From: Sinomonas atrocyanea
GTDB taxonomy: Bacteria > Actinomycetota > Actinomycetes > Actinomycetales > Micrococcaceae
Direction of reading: 5' to 3'
Assembly: GCF_001577305.1 (NCBI RefSeq)
Contig: NZ_CP014518.1
Location: forward strand, 3,720,001 to 3,784,000
DNA length: 64,000 bases
Made by a program: the position numbers and the translations under genes
The notes under the pieces: model-generated
The model's input: only the letters and a program-made list of their open reading frames with translations
The model's database searches: none
What the model was told of the DNA's origin: nothing
Shown: in pieces, positions 16,631 through 23,748 of the stretch
Layout of the letters: every line of letters starts with the position of its first letter
Numbering within the stretch: position 1 is the first letter of the stretch

Positions 16631-17830
16631 CTAGTTCAGGAGTGCGCCGAGTGTCTCGGCGATGCGGGCGCGCTGGGAGCGTTCGACGTCCCGCCGCCGC
16701 TTCGCGAAGAGCTTGGCCTGCGCGCAGCTGAGCAGCGCAACCGGGTCGTCTCCGCGGTAGTAGGCGGCCAGGAAGCTGTGTGCTTCGGCGTCGCCCGCCT
16801 CGATCTCGATCCGGTCGGCGAGCTCTGCGTGGCCGCTGAACTGGATGCGGATTCCGTACTGGTCGGACCAGAAGTACGGGAGCGTGGACTGCGGCTCGGG
16901 ATCGGGCGATCCCAGGAGGGCACGGACGGCCCGGGCCGGCTGGGTGAGGGCGGCATTCCAGTGGCCGAGCCGATGCGGGCGGCCGAGGTGGTGGTCTCGC
17001 CATGCTGCGCAGTCGCCGACAGCGACGACGCCGGGCAGCCGAGTGCGGCCGTGCTCGTCGCAGACCACGCCGTCCGCGACCTCGAGCCCGGACCCGGAGA
17101 GCCAGCCGGTGGCCGCCTCTCCGCCGACGGCGACCAGCACCGCGTCGACCTCGATGACCCGTCCGCTGCTGAGCTCAACGGAACGGACGCGCGCTCCCGC
17201 GGCCCGCACTGCCTCGATGGCAGCGCCGTGGATCAGCTCGACGTCGTGCGCGGCGTGGAGCCCGGCGATCACCGCTCCCATCCGCGGGCCGACACACCGG
17301 TCGAGCGGCACGCCCCTGCCTGCGAGGATGACGACCTCAGCGCCCGCGGCACGCGCGGTCGAGGCCACTTCCGCCCCGATGAGGCCTGCCCCGACAACCA
17401 GCAGCCGCACCCCCGGAGCGAGGGCATCCCCGAGTCGCTGTGCGTCGTCGAGCGAGCGCAGGGTGTGCACATTCTCGAATCCGTCGAGGGCCGGGAGCAC
17501 GCGGGCGGTGGAGCCGGTGGCCAGGACGACGCCGTCCGCCTCGACCCTCGTCCCGTCCTCGAGCACCACGGCCCGCTCCCTCGGGTCGAGGGAGGCCGCC
17601 CGCTGCCCGAGGACCCACTCGGCGGCGAGGTCCTCGTCATCGCTCTCGAGCCGCAGCGCCTCCGGTCCGACCTTCCCGCTGAGGAAGTCCTTGCTCAGCG
17701 GCGGGCGGTCATAGGGACGGTGCGGCTCCTCGCCGATCAGGACGAGCCGACCGTCGAATCCCTCGGCTCGGGCCGCGCGGGCGGCGGACAGGCCGGCGAG
17801 GGATGATCCAACGATGGCGAGAGTCTTCAT
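16631..17830 (-). CDS. FAD/NAD ferredoxin reductase of the Rieske oxygenase system
   Basis: Encodes 399 aa of the rubredoxin/putidaredoxin-reductase type. The FAD motif VGSSLAGLSAARAARAEG is N-terminal, the NAD motif VVGAGLIGAEVASTARAAGA lies in the middle, and the second FAD signature GVVAVGDCA follows; a reductase C-terminal domain ends the protein. It passes electrons from NAD(P)H to the Rieske ferredoxin for the oxygenase. It is the first gene of its operon, 62 bp before the oxygenase. Two consecutive ATGs exist (17833 and 17830); the second has better spacing from AGGAG. A conserved upstream block shared with the betA operon precedes it. Confidence 0.88.
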   Translation of the reverse strand: MKTLAIVGSSLAGLSAARAARAEGFDGRLVLIGEEPHRPYDRPPLSKDFLSGKVGPEALRLESDDEDLAAEWVLGQRAASLDPRERAVVLEDGTRVEADGVVLATGSTARVLPALDGFENVHTLRSLDDAQRLGDALAPGVRLLVVGAGLIGAEVASTARAAGAEVVILAGRGVPLDRCVGPRMGAVIAGLHAAHDVELIHGAAIEAVRAAGARVRSVELSSGRVIEVDAVLVAVGGEAATGWLSGSGLEVADGVVCDEHGRTRLPGVVAVGDCAAWRDHHLGRPHRLGHWNAALTQPARAVRALLGSPDPEPQSTLPYFWSDQYGIRIQFSGHAELADRIEIEAGDAEAHSFLAAYYRGDDPVALLSCAQAKLFAKRRRDVERSQRARIAETLGALLN

Positions 17831-17864
17831 CATGCTCCTGAGATGTGCTGGCCGCGTGGAAATC

Positions 17865-18034
17865 AATTGCGTTTGGTGCAACTGGTTTCGACATACACAA
17901 CAGTGAGCGACGCCACAGATCGACGTCAAGGGTTTTTTAAAACACCAGAAAGATGTCACCGGGGTGAAACATCTTCTCCCCCGAAGGAGCGGTTGACCCG
18001 TGAGCGACAAGCCCTTACCGTGTTGATATATCAG
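17865..18034. promoter_or_regulatory. Conserved upstream block, copy B (Rieske oxygenase operon)
   Basis: Non-coding segment with the same ordered words and spacing as 14585-14755. It includes GTTGCACC and GCAATT near the gene, CTTGACG as a possible -35 box, a GATGTCACC/GGTGAAACATC dyad, and TATATCAG at the far end. It lies between the reductase gene and a divergent small gene and probably carries the oxygenase operon promoter under the same regulator. Confidence 0.6.
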
Positions 18035-18070
18035 ATGCATATGACAGACCTGAGGGGTGGTGGACCTGCA

Positions 18071-18295
18071 ATGAAGCGGACCAGTGCACTCAAGACCAAC
18101 AGCGGGCGGGGCCAGCGCGAAGACTGGTCCCGCCTCATCGGGCGCACCGTGGAGGTCTGGCTCGAGGGCCAGCTGGTGGCCACGGGAGAGGTCGAGCAGG
18201 CCACGGCGGACGACTCAGTCCTCTGGCTCGCGCCGTGGGGAGTCCAGCGCCGCAAGCTCTACGACAAGTGGGGCGGGTATTCGGTCTGGGCCTGA
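18071..18295 (+). CDS. Small conserved actinobacterial hypothetical protein
   Basis: Encodes 74 aa: a basic, polar N-terminus (KRTSALKTNSGRGQREDW) and then a beta-rich part, LIGRTVEVWLEGQLVATGEV with LWLAPWG later. I have seen this organisation in short Arthrobacter proteins of unknown function. There is no signal peptide or membrane helix, so it should be cytoplasmic. It diverges from the oxygenase operon. No function is assigned. Confidence 0.7.
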   Translation: MKRTSALKTNSGRGQREDWSRLIGRTVEVWLEGQLVATGEVEQATADDSVLWLAPWGVQRRKLYDKWGGYSVWA

Positions 18296-18366
18296 CCGCT
18301 CCGGCCGCGGGCAGGACCCGCCCCCACCTTTTGCGTCATGGCCGCCCGGCAGTAGGGTCACCGTTC

Positions 18367-18702
18367 ATGGGGCAGACGTCGCCCGGGTACCGCCGCACTC
18401 CGACGCCGGGCCCGCGGCCGGGATTCAGCGGCAGCGGCTTCGGTGCGGGAATCGTCGCGGGCGCCGCCGTCCTCTACATTGTCTACGGAGCGATCCTGGC
18501 CGCCGTCGGCCCGCAGGGCGGCATCGGCACCCTCGCCTTCCTCCCGGGGTTCCTCTACCTGGCCGGGGCGCTCGTGCTCGCCATCCGCAAGGGCCCGTAC
18601 CGCAACCTCGGCGCCGGCCTGCTCGTCGGCCTGGGCGTATGGCTCTTCCTCGGCGGCGAGATCTGGCTCTCCATGCTCGCCCAGACCGGGGGAATCGCCT
18701 GA
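18367..18702 (+). CDS. Small membrane protein, family member 1
   Basis: Encodes 111 aa. A 25-residue Pro/Gly-rich cytoplasmic head is followed by three predicted membrane helices. The C-terminal half, ALVLAIRKGPYRNLGAGLLV and GVWLFLGGEIW, matches four other short proteins in this window (20445, 20972, 23353, 28532) in the pattern R-x(2-4)-G-x-GLL-x(3)-G-x-W-L-x-x-GG. The ATG at 18367 is preferred over an upstream in-frame one because it opens the family-type head. Its function is unknown. Confidence 0.7.
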   Translation: MGQTSPGYRRTPTPGPRPGFSGSGFGAGIVAGAAVLYIVYGAILAAVGPQGGIGTLAFLPGFLYLAGALVLAIRKGPYRNLGAGLLVGLGVWLFLGGEIWLSMLAQTGGIA

Positions 18703-18757
18703 AATCCGCGCCGCCGCGGGGGTTCCCCAAAAGCTACTCGTTGGTAACCTAGGTCAC

Positions 18758-19579
18758 ATGTACCGAGGAACCCGCCTTCGTGGCGCACGCATCCTGATCA
18801 CTGGAGGAGCCTCCGGAATCGGCCGGCTCATGGCCCTCGAGGCGGCCCGGCGGGGCGCCGAGGTGGTGGTCTGGGACCTTTCGGACGACGGCGGCACGGC
18901 GGTCGCCGCGGAGATCGTCGCCGCCGGGGGCCTTGCCAGCTCGTACGCCGTGGACGTCACGGACCCGGCCCGCGTCGCGGCAGCGGCCCGCGAGACGGGA
19001 GACGTGGACGTGCTCGTGAACAACGCCGGCGTCGTGGCCGGCAAGCCCCTGCTCGAGGCGACCGAGGAGTCCATCCGTCGCACCTTCGAGGTCAACGCCC
19101 TCGCGCTCTACTGGGTCACGCGCGCGTTCCTGCCCGGCATGATCGCCCGCCGGCGCGGCACCGTGGCCACCATCGCGAGCGCAGCCGGGCTGATCGGCGT
19201 CGCACGCCAGACGGACTACTCGGCCTCCAAATTCGCCGCGCTGGGCTTCACCGAGTCGCTGCGCGCCGAGCTCCGCGCCGACGGGCACGGAATCGGGACG
19301 CTCGCGGTCTGCCCGTACTACATCAACACCGGCATGTTCGCCGGGGTCTCGACCCGATTCCCCCTGCTGCTGCCGATCCTCGAGGAGCAGGAGGTGGCGC
19401 TGAAGGTCATCGACGGCATCGAGTCCGGCCGCGAGCAGATCGTCCTGCCGCCGTTCGCCCGCCTCGTGCCGCTCATGCGGGCGCTCCCCACGCGGGCGTT
19501 CGACCGGCTCGCCGACTTCTTCGGGATCAACCGGGGCATGGACCGCTTCGTGGGACGGGCGGCGCAGAAGGCGCGCTGA
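18758..19579 (+). CDS. Short-chain dehydrogenase/reductase
   Basis: Encodes 273 aa. A classical SDR: cofactor motif TGGASGIGRLMALEA near the N-terminus, NNAG in LVNNAGVVAG, catalytic Ser in IASAAGLIGV and YSASK as the Tyr-x-x-x-Lys pair. The longer C-terminus (ILEEQEVALKVIDGIESGRE, MRALPTRAFDRLADFFGI) resembles the DHRS/RDH10-like group acting on lipophilic alcohols. It stands alone between small-protein genes, upstream of and co-directional with the Lgt/radical SAM operon (92 bp gap). Its substrate is unknown; a link to the lipid-type operon is possible but unproven. Confidence 0.85.
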   Translation: MYRGTRLRGARILITGGASGIGRLMALEAARRGAEVVVWDLSDDGGTAVAAEIVAAGGLASSYAVDVTDPARVAAAARETGDVDVLVNNAGVVAGKPLLEATEESIRRTFEVNALALYWVTRAFLPGMIARRRGTVATIASAAGLIGVARQTDYSASKFAALGFTESLRAELRADGHGIGTLAVCPYYINTGMFAGVSTRFPLLLPILEEQEVALKVIDGIESGREQIVLPPFARLVPLMRALPTRAFDRLADFFGINRGMDRFVGRAAQKAR

Positions 19580-19671
19580 GCGCCAAGGCACGCTGAACCC
19601 GCGGAGGCAGTTGTCCACAGAGGCGCTTGGGCTCTACTCCGGCGGGTATCCCCGGCCCTACTGTAGGGCCC

Positions 19672-20448
19672 ATGACGTGGGGGCTGCCGTACGCGGGGAA
19701 CGGTGTGGTCCACGGCGTGCTCATGGGCCTGGGCATCGCCGCGGCGCTGGTGTTCTATGCCGTGGAGAAGCGCCGCCGGGGGCTCGACGACCCGCGGCTG
19801 TGGGCTTTGGCGGGGTTCGCGGTGGCCTTCGGTGCGATCGGCTCGCGCATCACGTGGGACCCGACCAGGTCAGTCTCCCCCGTCGACTGGTGGGTGGAGG
19901 GCGACCGGAGCATCCTGGCAGGCCTCGTCGGGGCCTGGCTCGGCGTGCACCTCGGCAAGCGGCTCCTCGGGTACCGGCCCTCCACCGGGGACCTGTTCGC
20001 CCCGGCCGTGGCGCTCGCCATGTCCATCGGCCGGATCGGCTGCCTGCTCACCGAGCTTCCCGGCACGCCCACGGGCGGCGCCTGGGGCATCGCGCTCACT
20101 CCCCAGCAGGCGGCGATGTTCGGCGCGCCGGCAGGTGTGGGGCTGCACCCTTCGTTCGTGTACGAGATCGTGTTCCACGCGGTGGCGTTCGCCCTCATGG
20201 TCCGCTACCGCGAGCGCGTGCGGCGCTCGGGAGACCTCTTCGTCCTGTACGTGGCCGCCTACGCCCTCTTCCGTTTCGCCGTCGAGTTCGTCCGCGGCAA
20301 CGAGGACCTCTGGCTCGGTATGAGCCGGCCCCAGTGGTTCCTCCTCGCGATGCTACCCCTGCTCGCCTGGCGCGTGTGGAAGGTCTTCGCGGGCCCCCAC
20401 ACCGCTGAGACCGCCGCTGCAGCCGGGGCCACGGGAGAGACCGCGTGA
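19672..20448 (+). CDS. Divergent prolipoprotein diacylglyceryl transferase (Lgt) paralogue
   Basis: Encodes 258 aa with about seven membrane helices. The Lgt fold is recognisable: GRIGCLLTELPGTPTGG at 119-135 matches the GRxGNFxNxExxG signature, HPSFVYE (159-165) matches HPTQLYE, and RFAVEFVRG (201-209) matches the RFxxExxR segment. However, the signature Asn is Cys124 and the segment is one residue shorter. The SILAGLVGAW loop lacks the His of the usual HGGL motif. So it probably has an altered donor, acceptor or reaction rather than being the housekeeping Lgt. It is the first gene of a seven-gene overlapped operon with a radical SAM enzyme, and the next gene overlaps its stop (GTGA). Confidence 0.8.
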   Translation: MTWGLPYAGNGVVHGVLMGLGIAAALVFYAVEKRRRGLDDPRLWALAGFAVAFGAIGSRITWDPTRSVSPVDWWVEGDRSILAGLVGAWLGVHLGKRLLGYRPSTGDLFAPAVALAMSIGRIGCLLTELPGTPTGGAWGIALTPQQAAMFGAPAGVGLHPSFVYEIVFHAVAFALMVRYRERVRRSGDLFVLYVAAYALFRFAVEFVRGNEDLWLGMSRPQWFLLAMLPLLAWRVWKVFAGPHTAETAAAAGATGETA

Positions 20449-20813
20449 ACGGGGACCGTCCGGAGCAGGGCGACCCCTCGCCGGAGCCTCCACCCCCGCC
20501 GTCCGGCGAGGAGCCGAAGCCCGCACGCGGCGGCTTCCTCCCGCTGTCCCTCGGCCTCGGCCTGCTGTACCTCTACGTGGTGGGGCTTTCGATGCTCCCG
20601 GCCATCGGGCCACGGGGCCCGTACGGCGCCCCGCTCGGGCTCGCCATCACCTTCTGGGGCCTGTTCGCCGGCTACCTGGCGCTCGCCGTCGCGCTCGCCA
20701 TCTGGCGGAAGACCTCGCTGACGGGGGCCGGAATGCTCATCGCCTTCGGCATCTGGCTCCTCCTCGGGGGCGAGCTCTGCGTCGGCGTCCTCGTCCAGAT
20801 GAGGCAGGCGTGA
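20445..20813 (+). CDS. Small membrane protein, family member 2
   Basis: Encodes 122 aa from a GTG that overlaps the Lgt-like stop (GTGA). A Pro/Glu-rich head of about 28 residues (EPPPPPSGEEPKP) precedes three hydrophobic helices. The C-terminal motif LALAVALAIWRKTSLTGAG and GIWLLLGGELC is that of the five-member local family. Tight coupling to Lgt-like and radical SAM genes suggests it is a partner subunit. No known domain is recognised. Confidence 0.75.
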   Translation: MNGDRPEQGDPSPEPPPPPSGEEPKPARGGFLPLSLGLGLLYLYVVGLSMLPAIGPRGPYGAPLGLAITFWGLFAGYLALAVALAIWRKTSLTGAGMLIAFGIWLLLGGELCVGVLVQMRQA

Positions 20814-20959
20814 GGGGAAGGAGGCCGCGCCGGCAACGCTGGCGCGGTTCGGCCTGGAGCGACAGCGCGTTCGGGCTCCTCGCCACGATCATGCTGATCG
20901 CCTTGGGGCTGGGTCTGATCATCGCGGCCGGCATCTGCGTGGCCGGCACGGTGAGATAG
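20810..20959 (+). CDS. 49-aa single-helix membrane protein
   Basis: A GTG overlapping the previous stop (GTGA) opens a 49-codon frame: a strongly basic start (RGRRPRRQRWRG), a short polar stretch SAWSDSAF, then one membrane helix GLLATIMLIALGLGLII and a short tail with one Cys. The double overlap with its neighbours and the clear positive-inside topology support it as a real gene despite its size. Function unknown; perhaps a small regulatory subunit of the operon's membrane complex. Confidence 0.6.
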   Translation: MRGRRPRRQRWRGSAWSDSAFGLLATIMLIALGLGLIIAAGICVAGTVR

Positions 20960-20971
20960 GGAGCACGTGAG

Positions 20972-21298
20972 ATGAGAAAAGGCCCCCCGCTCCGCGATGA
21001 CCTTCCCCCGGAACCGAGCCGGTGGTCGCAGGTGCCGCTGGCGACCGGTCTCGGGTGGGTGGGCCTCTTCGTGGTCTACCTCGTGATGTACCTCAGCTCC
21101 GGCGGCTACCCGAACGCGCGCGCCGGCGTCGGTGCAGTCGTCCCCGCGGCCATCTACCTCGTCGGTGCCATCGGCCTGACGGTCTGGCGCCCGTCCCGGG
21201 CCCTCGGCTCCGGCCTGCTGCTAGGCCTCGGCGTCTGGCTCCTGATCGGCGGCGGGCCCTGCATTGCAGATCTCGCCAGAACGCCTGGCGCCGCGTGA
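20972..21298 (+). CDS. Small membrane protein, family member 3
   Basis: Encodes 108 aa. The ATG lies 12 bp after the 49-aa gene and follows GGGAGCACGTGAG. A 20-residue polar head is followed by three helices. The C-terminal AIGLTVWRPSRALGSGLLLG and GVWLLIGGGPC fit the family pattern shared with 18367, 20445, 23353 and 28532. It is the fourth gene of the Lgt/radical SAM operon, 31 bp before the radical SAM gene. Confidence 0.75.
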   Translation: MRKGPPLRDDLPPEPSRWSQVPLATGLGWVGLFVVYLVMYLSSGGYPNARAGVGAVVPAAIYLVGAIGLTVWRPSRALGSGLLLGLGVWLLIGGGPCIADLARTPGAA

Positions 21299-21329
21299 CC
21301 TTCCATCCTCGTCGAACAGGAGCAAGAGC

Positions 21330-22955
21330 ATGAGACCTTCGCCCGCCCCCCGCCGGGCTCCACTGGGACCCGGCCAGCCACTCCGCGGCGACCGGATCCA
21401 CCGGTACGTCACTGCCTTCTGCCCCGAGTGCCATGCGGAGAATCCGCCGCTCGCGCAGGTCCGGCGGCTCGCCGGGGCGCTCATGGTGCGCGACGGGCGC
21501 GTGTGGCTCGAGCGCGGCTGCCCGGACCACGGGCTCGTGCGCACCCTCTACGACGAGTCACCGGAGATCCTGGCCTATCTGGACAAGTGGCAGGCGCCGA
21601 CCAAGCAGCACGTCCCGGACGACGCCGGGAACTTCAGGGCTGTGCCGGAGGCCTACGCCTTCGGGCTGCCGGCCATGCAGACGCAGCACACGTGCATCCT
21701 GCTCCAGGACGTGATCGAGCACTGCAACCTGCGCTGCCCGACGTGCTTCACCGCGTCCGGCCCCCAGCTGCAGGGGGTCGCCCCGCTGGACGAGGTCCTC
21801 GCGAACGTGGACACACGTCTGGCCAGGGAGAACGGGCGGCTCGATGTGCTCATGCTCTCCGGCGGCGAGCCCACCCTGTACCCCTATCTCGCGGAGCTGC
21901 TCGAGGAGCTCGTGGGCCGCCCGATCGTGCGGATCATGGTCAACAGCAACGGGGTGCTCATCGCCCAGGACGACGGCCTGCTCTCGCTGCTGGAGCGCCA
22001 CCGCGAGCGGGTAGAGGTCTACCTGCAGTACGACGGCCGGTCCAGGGAGGCCTCGGTCCACCACCGGGGCGGCGACCTCACCCGCATCAAGGACGCCGCA
22101 ATCGCGCGCCTCTCGGCGGCCGGGGTCTTCACCACCCTCACCATGACCGCGGCGCTCGGCGTCAACGACGGCGAGATCGGCGATGTGGTGATGCGCGCCC
22201 TCGAGACGCCGTTCATGGGCGGCGTGGCGCTGCAGCCGGTGTTCGGCTCGGGCCGCGGCCACGGGATCGACCCGTCGGACCGCCTCACGCACGGCGGAGT
22301 CCTGGCCAGGCTCGAGGAGCAGACCGGCGGGGTGGTCTCGTGGCACGACCTCACCGCGCTGCCGTGCTCGCACCCGCACTGCGCCTCGGTGGGCTACATG
22401 CTCAAGGACGACTCCGGAGTCTGGCGGTCGCTGACGGCCCTGATCGGCCACGACAGGCTGCTGGAGTGGCTCGAGCTCAGCCCCGACGCCATCGCCAACC
22501 GCATCGCCGACAGCGCGCTCCCCCTCGGCCTGCGCTCCATTATGAAGTCCTCGCTGCTGGACCTGCTCAGCGAGCAGTCCTCCCTCTCGCATCCGAGCAC
22601 GGCCGAGCTGTGGAAGAACATCTGCACCCAGTGCGACCTCGGCATCGGCACCCTCACGACCCTCGCGGCCGGCTCGCTGCCCGGGCAGCACCAGCGCCTG
22701 CGGAAGCTCCTGGCGGAGCGGGTCACCCGCATCACGGTCAAGCCGTTCATGGACATCTCGACCATGATCGAGGAGCGGCTCATGCAGTGCTGCGTCCACG
22801 TCGGGACCAAGGGCGACGACGGCGCGCACCAGTGCGCCCCGTTCTGTGCCGTGCAGGCGTGGCCCCGGCTCGCGCGGCAGCGGATGAGCAGCGCCACGGG
22901 GGTGCCGCTGCCGCGGGCGCTCCCCCGCGAGCCGCTGCCGCTGGAGGTGCTGTGA
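21330..22955 (+). CDS. Radical SAM enzyme with accessory cysteine clusters, Tes/MJ0619-like
   Basis: Encodes 541 aa. An N-terminal pair FCPECHAENPP (Cys31, Cys34) and RGCPDHG (Cys64) looks like a rubredoxin-like zinc/iron site. The radical SAM cluster is IEHCNLRCPTCF (Cys132, 136, 139), followed by the SAM-binding LMLSGGEPTLYP. Further Cys pairs occur at NICTQCDLG and, near the C-terminus, QCCVHVG and CAPFCA, suggesting auxiliary iron-sulfur clusters. This layout is that of the group containing archaeal tetraether synthase and the MJ0619 methylase, which act on unactivated carbon. Clustered with an Lgt paralogue and membrane proteins, it may modify a lipid or lipid anchor. The start at 21330 follows CAGGAGCAAGAGC. 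The substrate is unknown. Confidence 0.75.
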   Translation: MRPSPAPRRAPLGPGQPLRGDRIHRYVTAFCPECHAENPPLAQVRRLAGALMVRDGRVWLERGCPDHGLVRTLYDESPEILAYLDKWQAPTKQHVPDDAGNFRAVPEAYAFGLPAMQTQHTCILLQDVIEHCNLRCPTCFTASGPQLQGVAPLDEVLANVDTRLARENGRLDVLMLSGGEPTLYPYLAELLEELVGRPIVRIMVNSNGVLIAQDDGLLSLLERHRERVEVYLQYDGRSREASVHHRGGDLTRIKDAAIARLSAAGVFTTLTMTAALGVNDGEIGDVVMRALETPFMGGVALQPVFGSGRGHGIDPSDRLTHGGVLARLEEQTGGVVSWHDLTALPCSHPHCASVGYMLKDDSGVWRSLTALIGHDRLLEWLELSPDAIANRIADSALPLGLRSIMKSSLLDLLSEQSSLSHPSTAELWKNICTQCDLGIGTLTTLAAGSLPGQHQRLRKLLAERVTRITVKPFMDISTMIEERLMQCCVHVGTKGDDGAHQCAPFCAVQAWPRLARQRMSSATGVPLPRALPREPLPLEVL

Positions 22956-23356
22956 GCGCCGAGGAGGACGCCCGGCGCATCGCCTCCGGGCCGCTCCCCT
23001 CCGAGCTGGTGGGCGGCGCGGCCGGTGCGGCGGCGCACGACGGCGCGCGGCCGGCGTCGTCCGCCGCCCCGCCTGAGGAAGGCGGCACCGCAGGCGAGGA
23101 CCAGGCCCCGTTCGACCCGCTGCGGCTGTGCGTCTTCGCGACGATCGCCCTGCTCGGCTGGCTCGCCGGACCCGTGGCGCTCGTGGTCTTCGCCGCCGTG
23201 GGATTCGCCGGCTACTGGAGGGCGCGGCGGGCCGGGCTCACCCGGTCGAAGTGCTACCTGCGCGACACCCGGCTCGTCCTCGCCTACCTTGCGGCACTCA
23301 CCGCCGCGGGGCTCTGGGGAATCTGCTCGCTGCTGGTCCAAGGGGGAATCCTATGA
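22952..23356 (+). CDS. Membrane protein of the Lgt/radical SAM operon
   Basis: Encodes 134 aa from a GTG that overlaps the radical SAM stop (GTGA). About 50 Ala/Gly/Glu-rich, probably disordered residues are followed by two or three membrane helices (LCVFATIALLGWLAGPVALV, FAGYWRARRAGLTRSKCYLR, LVLAYLAALTAAGLWG) with a basic loop RARRAGLTRSKC between them. It is not a member of the five-protein family. Its stop overlaps the next start by ATGA. Coupling suggests it works with the radical SAM enzyme, for example as a membrane docking subunit. Confidence 0.7.
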   Translation: MSAEEDARRIASGPLPSELVGGAAGAAAHDGARPASSAAPPEEGGTAGEDQAPFDPLRLCVFATIALLGWLAGPVALVVFAAVGFAGYWRARRAGLTRSKCYLRDTRLVLAYLAALTAAGLWGICSLLVQGGIL

Positions 23357-23742
23357 GCAACCGACCGCCCGGCTGGGGGCCGCCCCAGCCGCCAGGCTGG
23401 CCGCCTCAGCCGCCCCAGCAGCCCGGCTGGCCGCCCGAGCCCCCGCTCTACCCGCCGCCACGGCGCGGAGGGGGGTCGCTCGTGGGCGGCCTCTTCGCGG
23501 GGATCGGCGCCCTCGCGCTCCTCTTCGGCCTCTCCGTGGCCCTCGCGAGCATCCGCTGGGTACCGGGCTTCATCGGCGTCCTGCTGTTCCTCGGCTACGT
23601 GGCCGGGGCGATCGTCCTCACGGTCCGGCCGGCGACGATGCGCTTCGGGGCCGGCCTGCTGATAGCCATCGGGGCCTGGATCCTCATCGGCGCGGGCCTG
23701 TGCGTGGCCGCCCTGTTCGTCATGCCTGCCCTCATCGGCTAG
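23353..23742 (+). CDS. Small membrane protein, family member 4, with a Pro-rich head
   Basis: Encodes 129 aa. The first 38 residues are a low-complexity Pro/Gln/Gly/Trp stretch (GWGPPQPPGWPPQPPQQPGW) typical of actinobacterial membrane proteins with cytoplasmic proline heads. Three helices follow, ending with AIVLTVRPATMRFGAGLLIA and GAWILIGAGLC, the local family motif. It is the last gene of the operon, overlaps the previous gene by 4 bp, and ends 6 bp from the convergent Ig-like protein gene. Function unknown. Confidence 0.75.
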   Translation: MSNRPPGWGPPQPPGWPPQPPQQPGWPPEPPLYPPPRRGGGSLVGGLFAGIGALALLFGLSVALASIRWVPGFIGVLLFLGYVAGAIVLTVRPATMRFGAGLLIAIGAWILIGAGLCVAALFVMPALIG

Positions 23743-23748
23743 CGGGCT

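Noticed and set aside
23128..23742. Upstream extension of the last small membrane protein of the operon
   Set aside because: The extension lies inside the preceding gene in another frame; the ATG at 23353 gives the ATGA overlap and the family-type head.
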